64,000 bases of DNA, taken from Kineococcus gynurae (lineage in GTDB: Bacteria > Actinomycetota > Actinomycetes > Actinomycetales > Kineococcaceae). How positions within the stretch are numbered: position 1 is the first letter of the stretch; every line of letters begins with the position of its first letter. Location of the stretch: assembly GCF_050871315.1 (NCBI RefSeq), contig NZ_JBJLRE010000004.1. The stretch is one strand, 5' to 3'. Shown piece after piece: positions 63,982 through 64,000 of this stretch. The notes below the pieces were generated by a model. That model was not told the origin of the DNA and did no database searches. It saw only the letters and a list, made by a program, of their open reading frames with translations. The position numbers and the translations under genes are program-made.

Positions 63982-64000
63982 GACCGGGGCGGTACCCGGC

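Overview
The window is very GC-rich, densely coded chromosomal DNA from an actinomycete. The evidence is the gyrA / DUF3566 / tRNA-Ile / DLW-39 / tRNA-Ala / ppiA / rhomboid / crgA block, the fhaA-fhaB-pstP-rodA-pbpA-pknB operon, a class E sortase, SEC-C and LytR-CpsA-Psr proteins, frequent GTG starts with 4-bp ATGA/GTGA overlaps, and an actinobacterial SAM-IV type riboswitch. The gene mix (lone lycopene cyclase, fused Mrp antiporter, two GGDEF-EAL proteins) would fit Kineosporiaceae such as Kineococcus, but that is a guess. The origin of replication should lie just beyond the right edge: gyrA is at the end and a parS-like site sits immediately upstream of it. I see no insertion sequences, prophage, rRNA or CRISPR.

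Layout. 1-5.4 kb: the 5-oxoprolinase genes pxpA and a fused pxpBC (cut by the window edge), divergent from a TetR regulator plus DHA2 efflux pump; then an orphan iron-siderophore binding lipoprotein behind an IdeR-type iron box. 5.4-18 kb: metabolic and envelope genes: a secreted CAP protein, an NCS2 purine permease, a carboxylesterase-like lipoprotein that has lost its catalytic serine, an FMN reductase, the ribosome-rescue factor ArfB, a GH15 trehalase/glucoamylase, a small secreted GHLR-repeat protein, DhaK-DhaL, YceI, lycopene cyclase, MscL and a universal stress protein. 18-25.5 kb: two overlapping paralogous GGDEF-EAL proteins, a COG3044-type ATPase, an NmrA-like reductase and tRNA-Leu.

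25.7-35.2 kb: the growth and division signalling operon. FhaA and FhaB bind phosphothreonine, PstP removes phosphates, RodA and PbpA polymerise and cross-link peptidoglycan, and PknB senses the wall through PASTA domains. A phosphoesterase and a VOC protein are translationally coupled to its end. 35.2-42.1 kb: a divergent excisionase-type regulator and a six-gene Mrp cation/proton antiporter operon. 42.1-53.2 kb: accessory genes in small regulated modules: a MerR regulator with a 34-bp palindrome and two membrane proteins, a 45-residue Cys-rich peptide, a NiCoT transporter with an ArsR sensor, a riboswitch-controlled DszC/SfnB-like flavoprotein, YchJ, and a LacI/inositol-dehydrogenase pair.

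53.2-64 kb: the origin-proximal envelope block: an LCP ligase, DUF4190, sortase E, DUF881, CrgA, rhomboid, cyclophilin, a protein in the CwsA position, tRNA-Ala, DLW-39, tRNA-Ile, DUF3566 and GyrA. In mycobacteria this block directly adjoins the pknB operon; here about 20 kb of accessory genes separates them.
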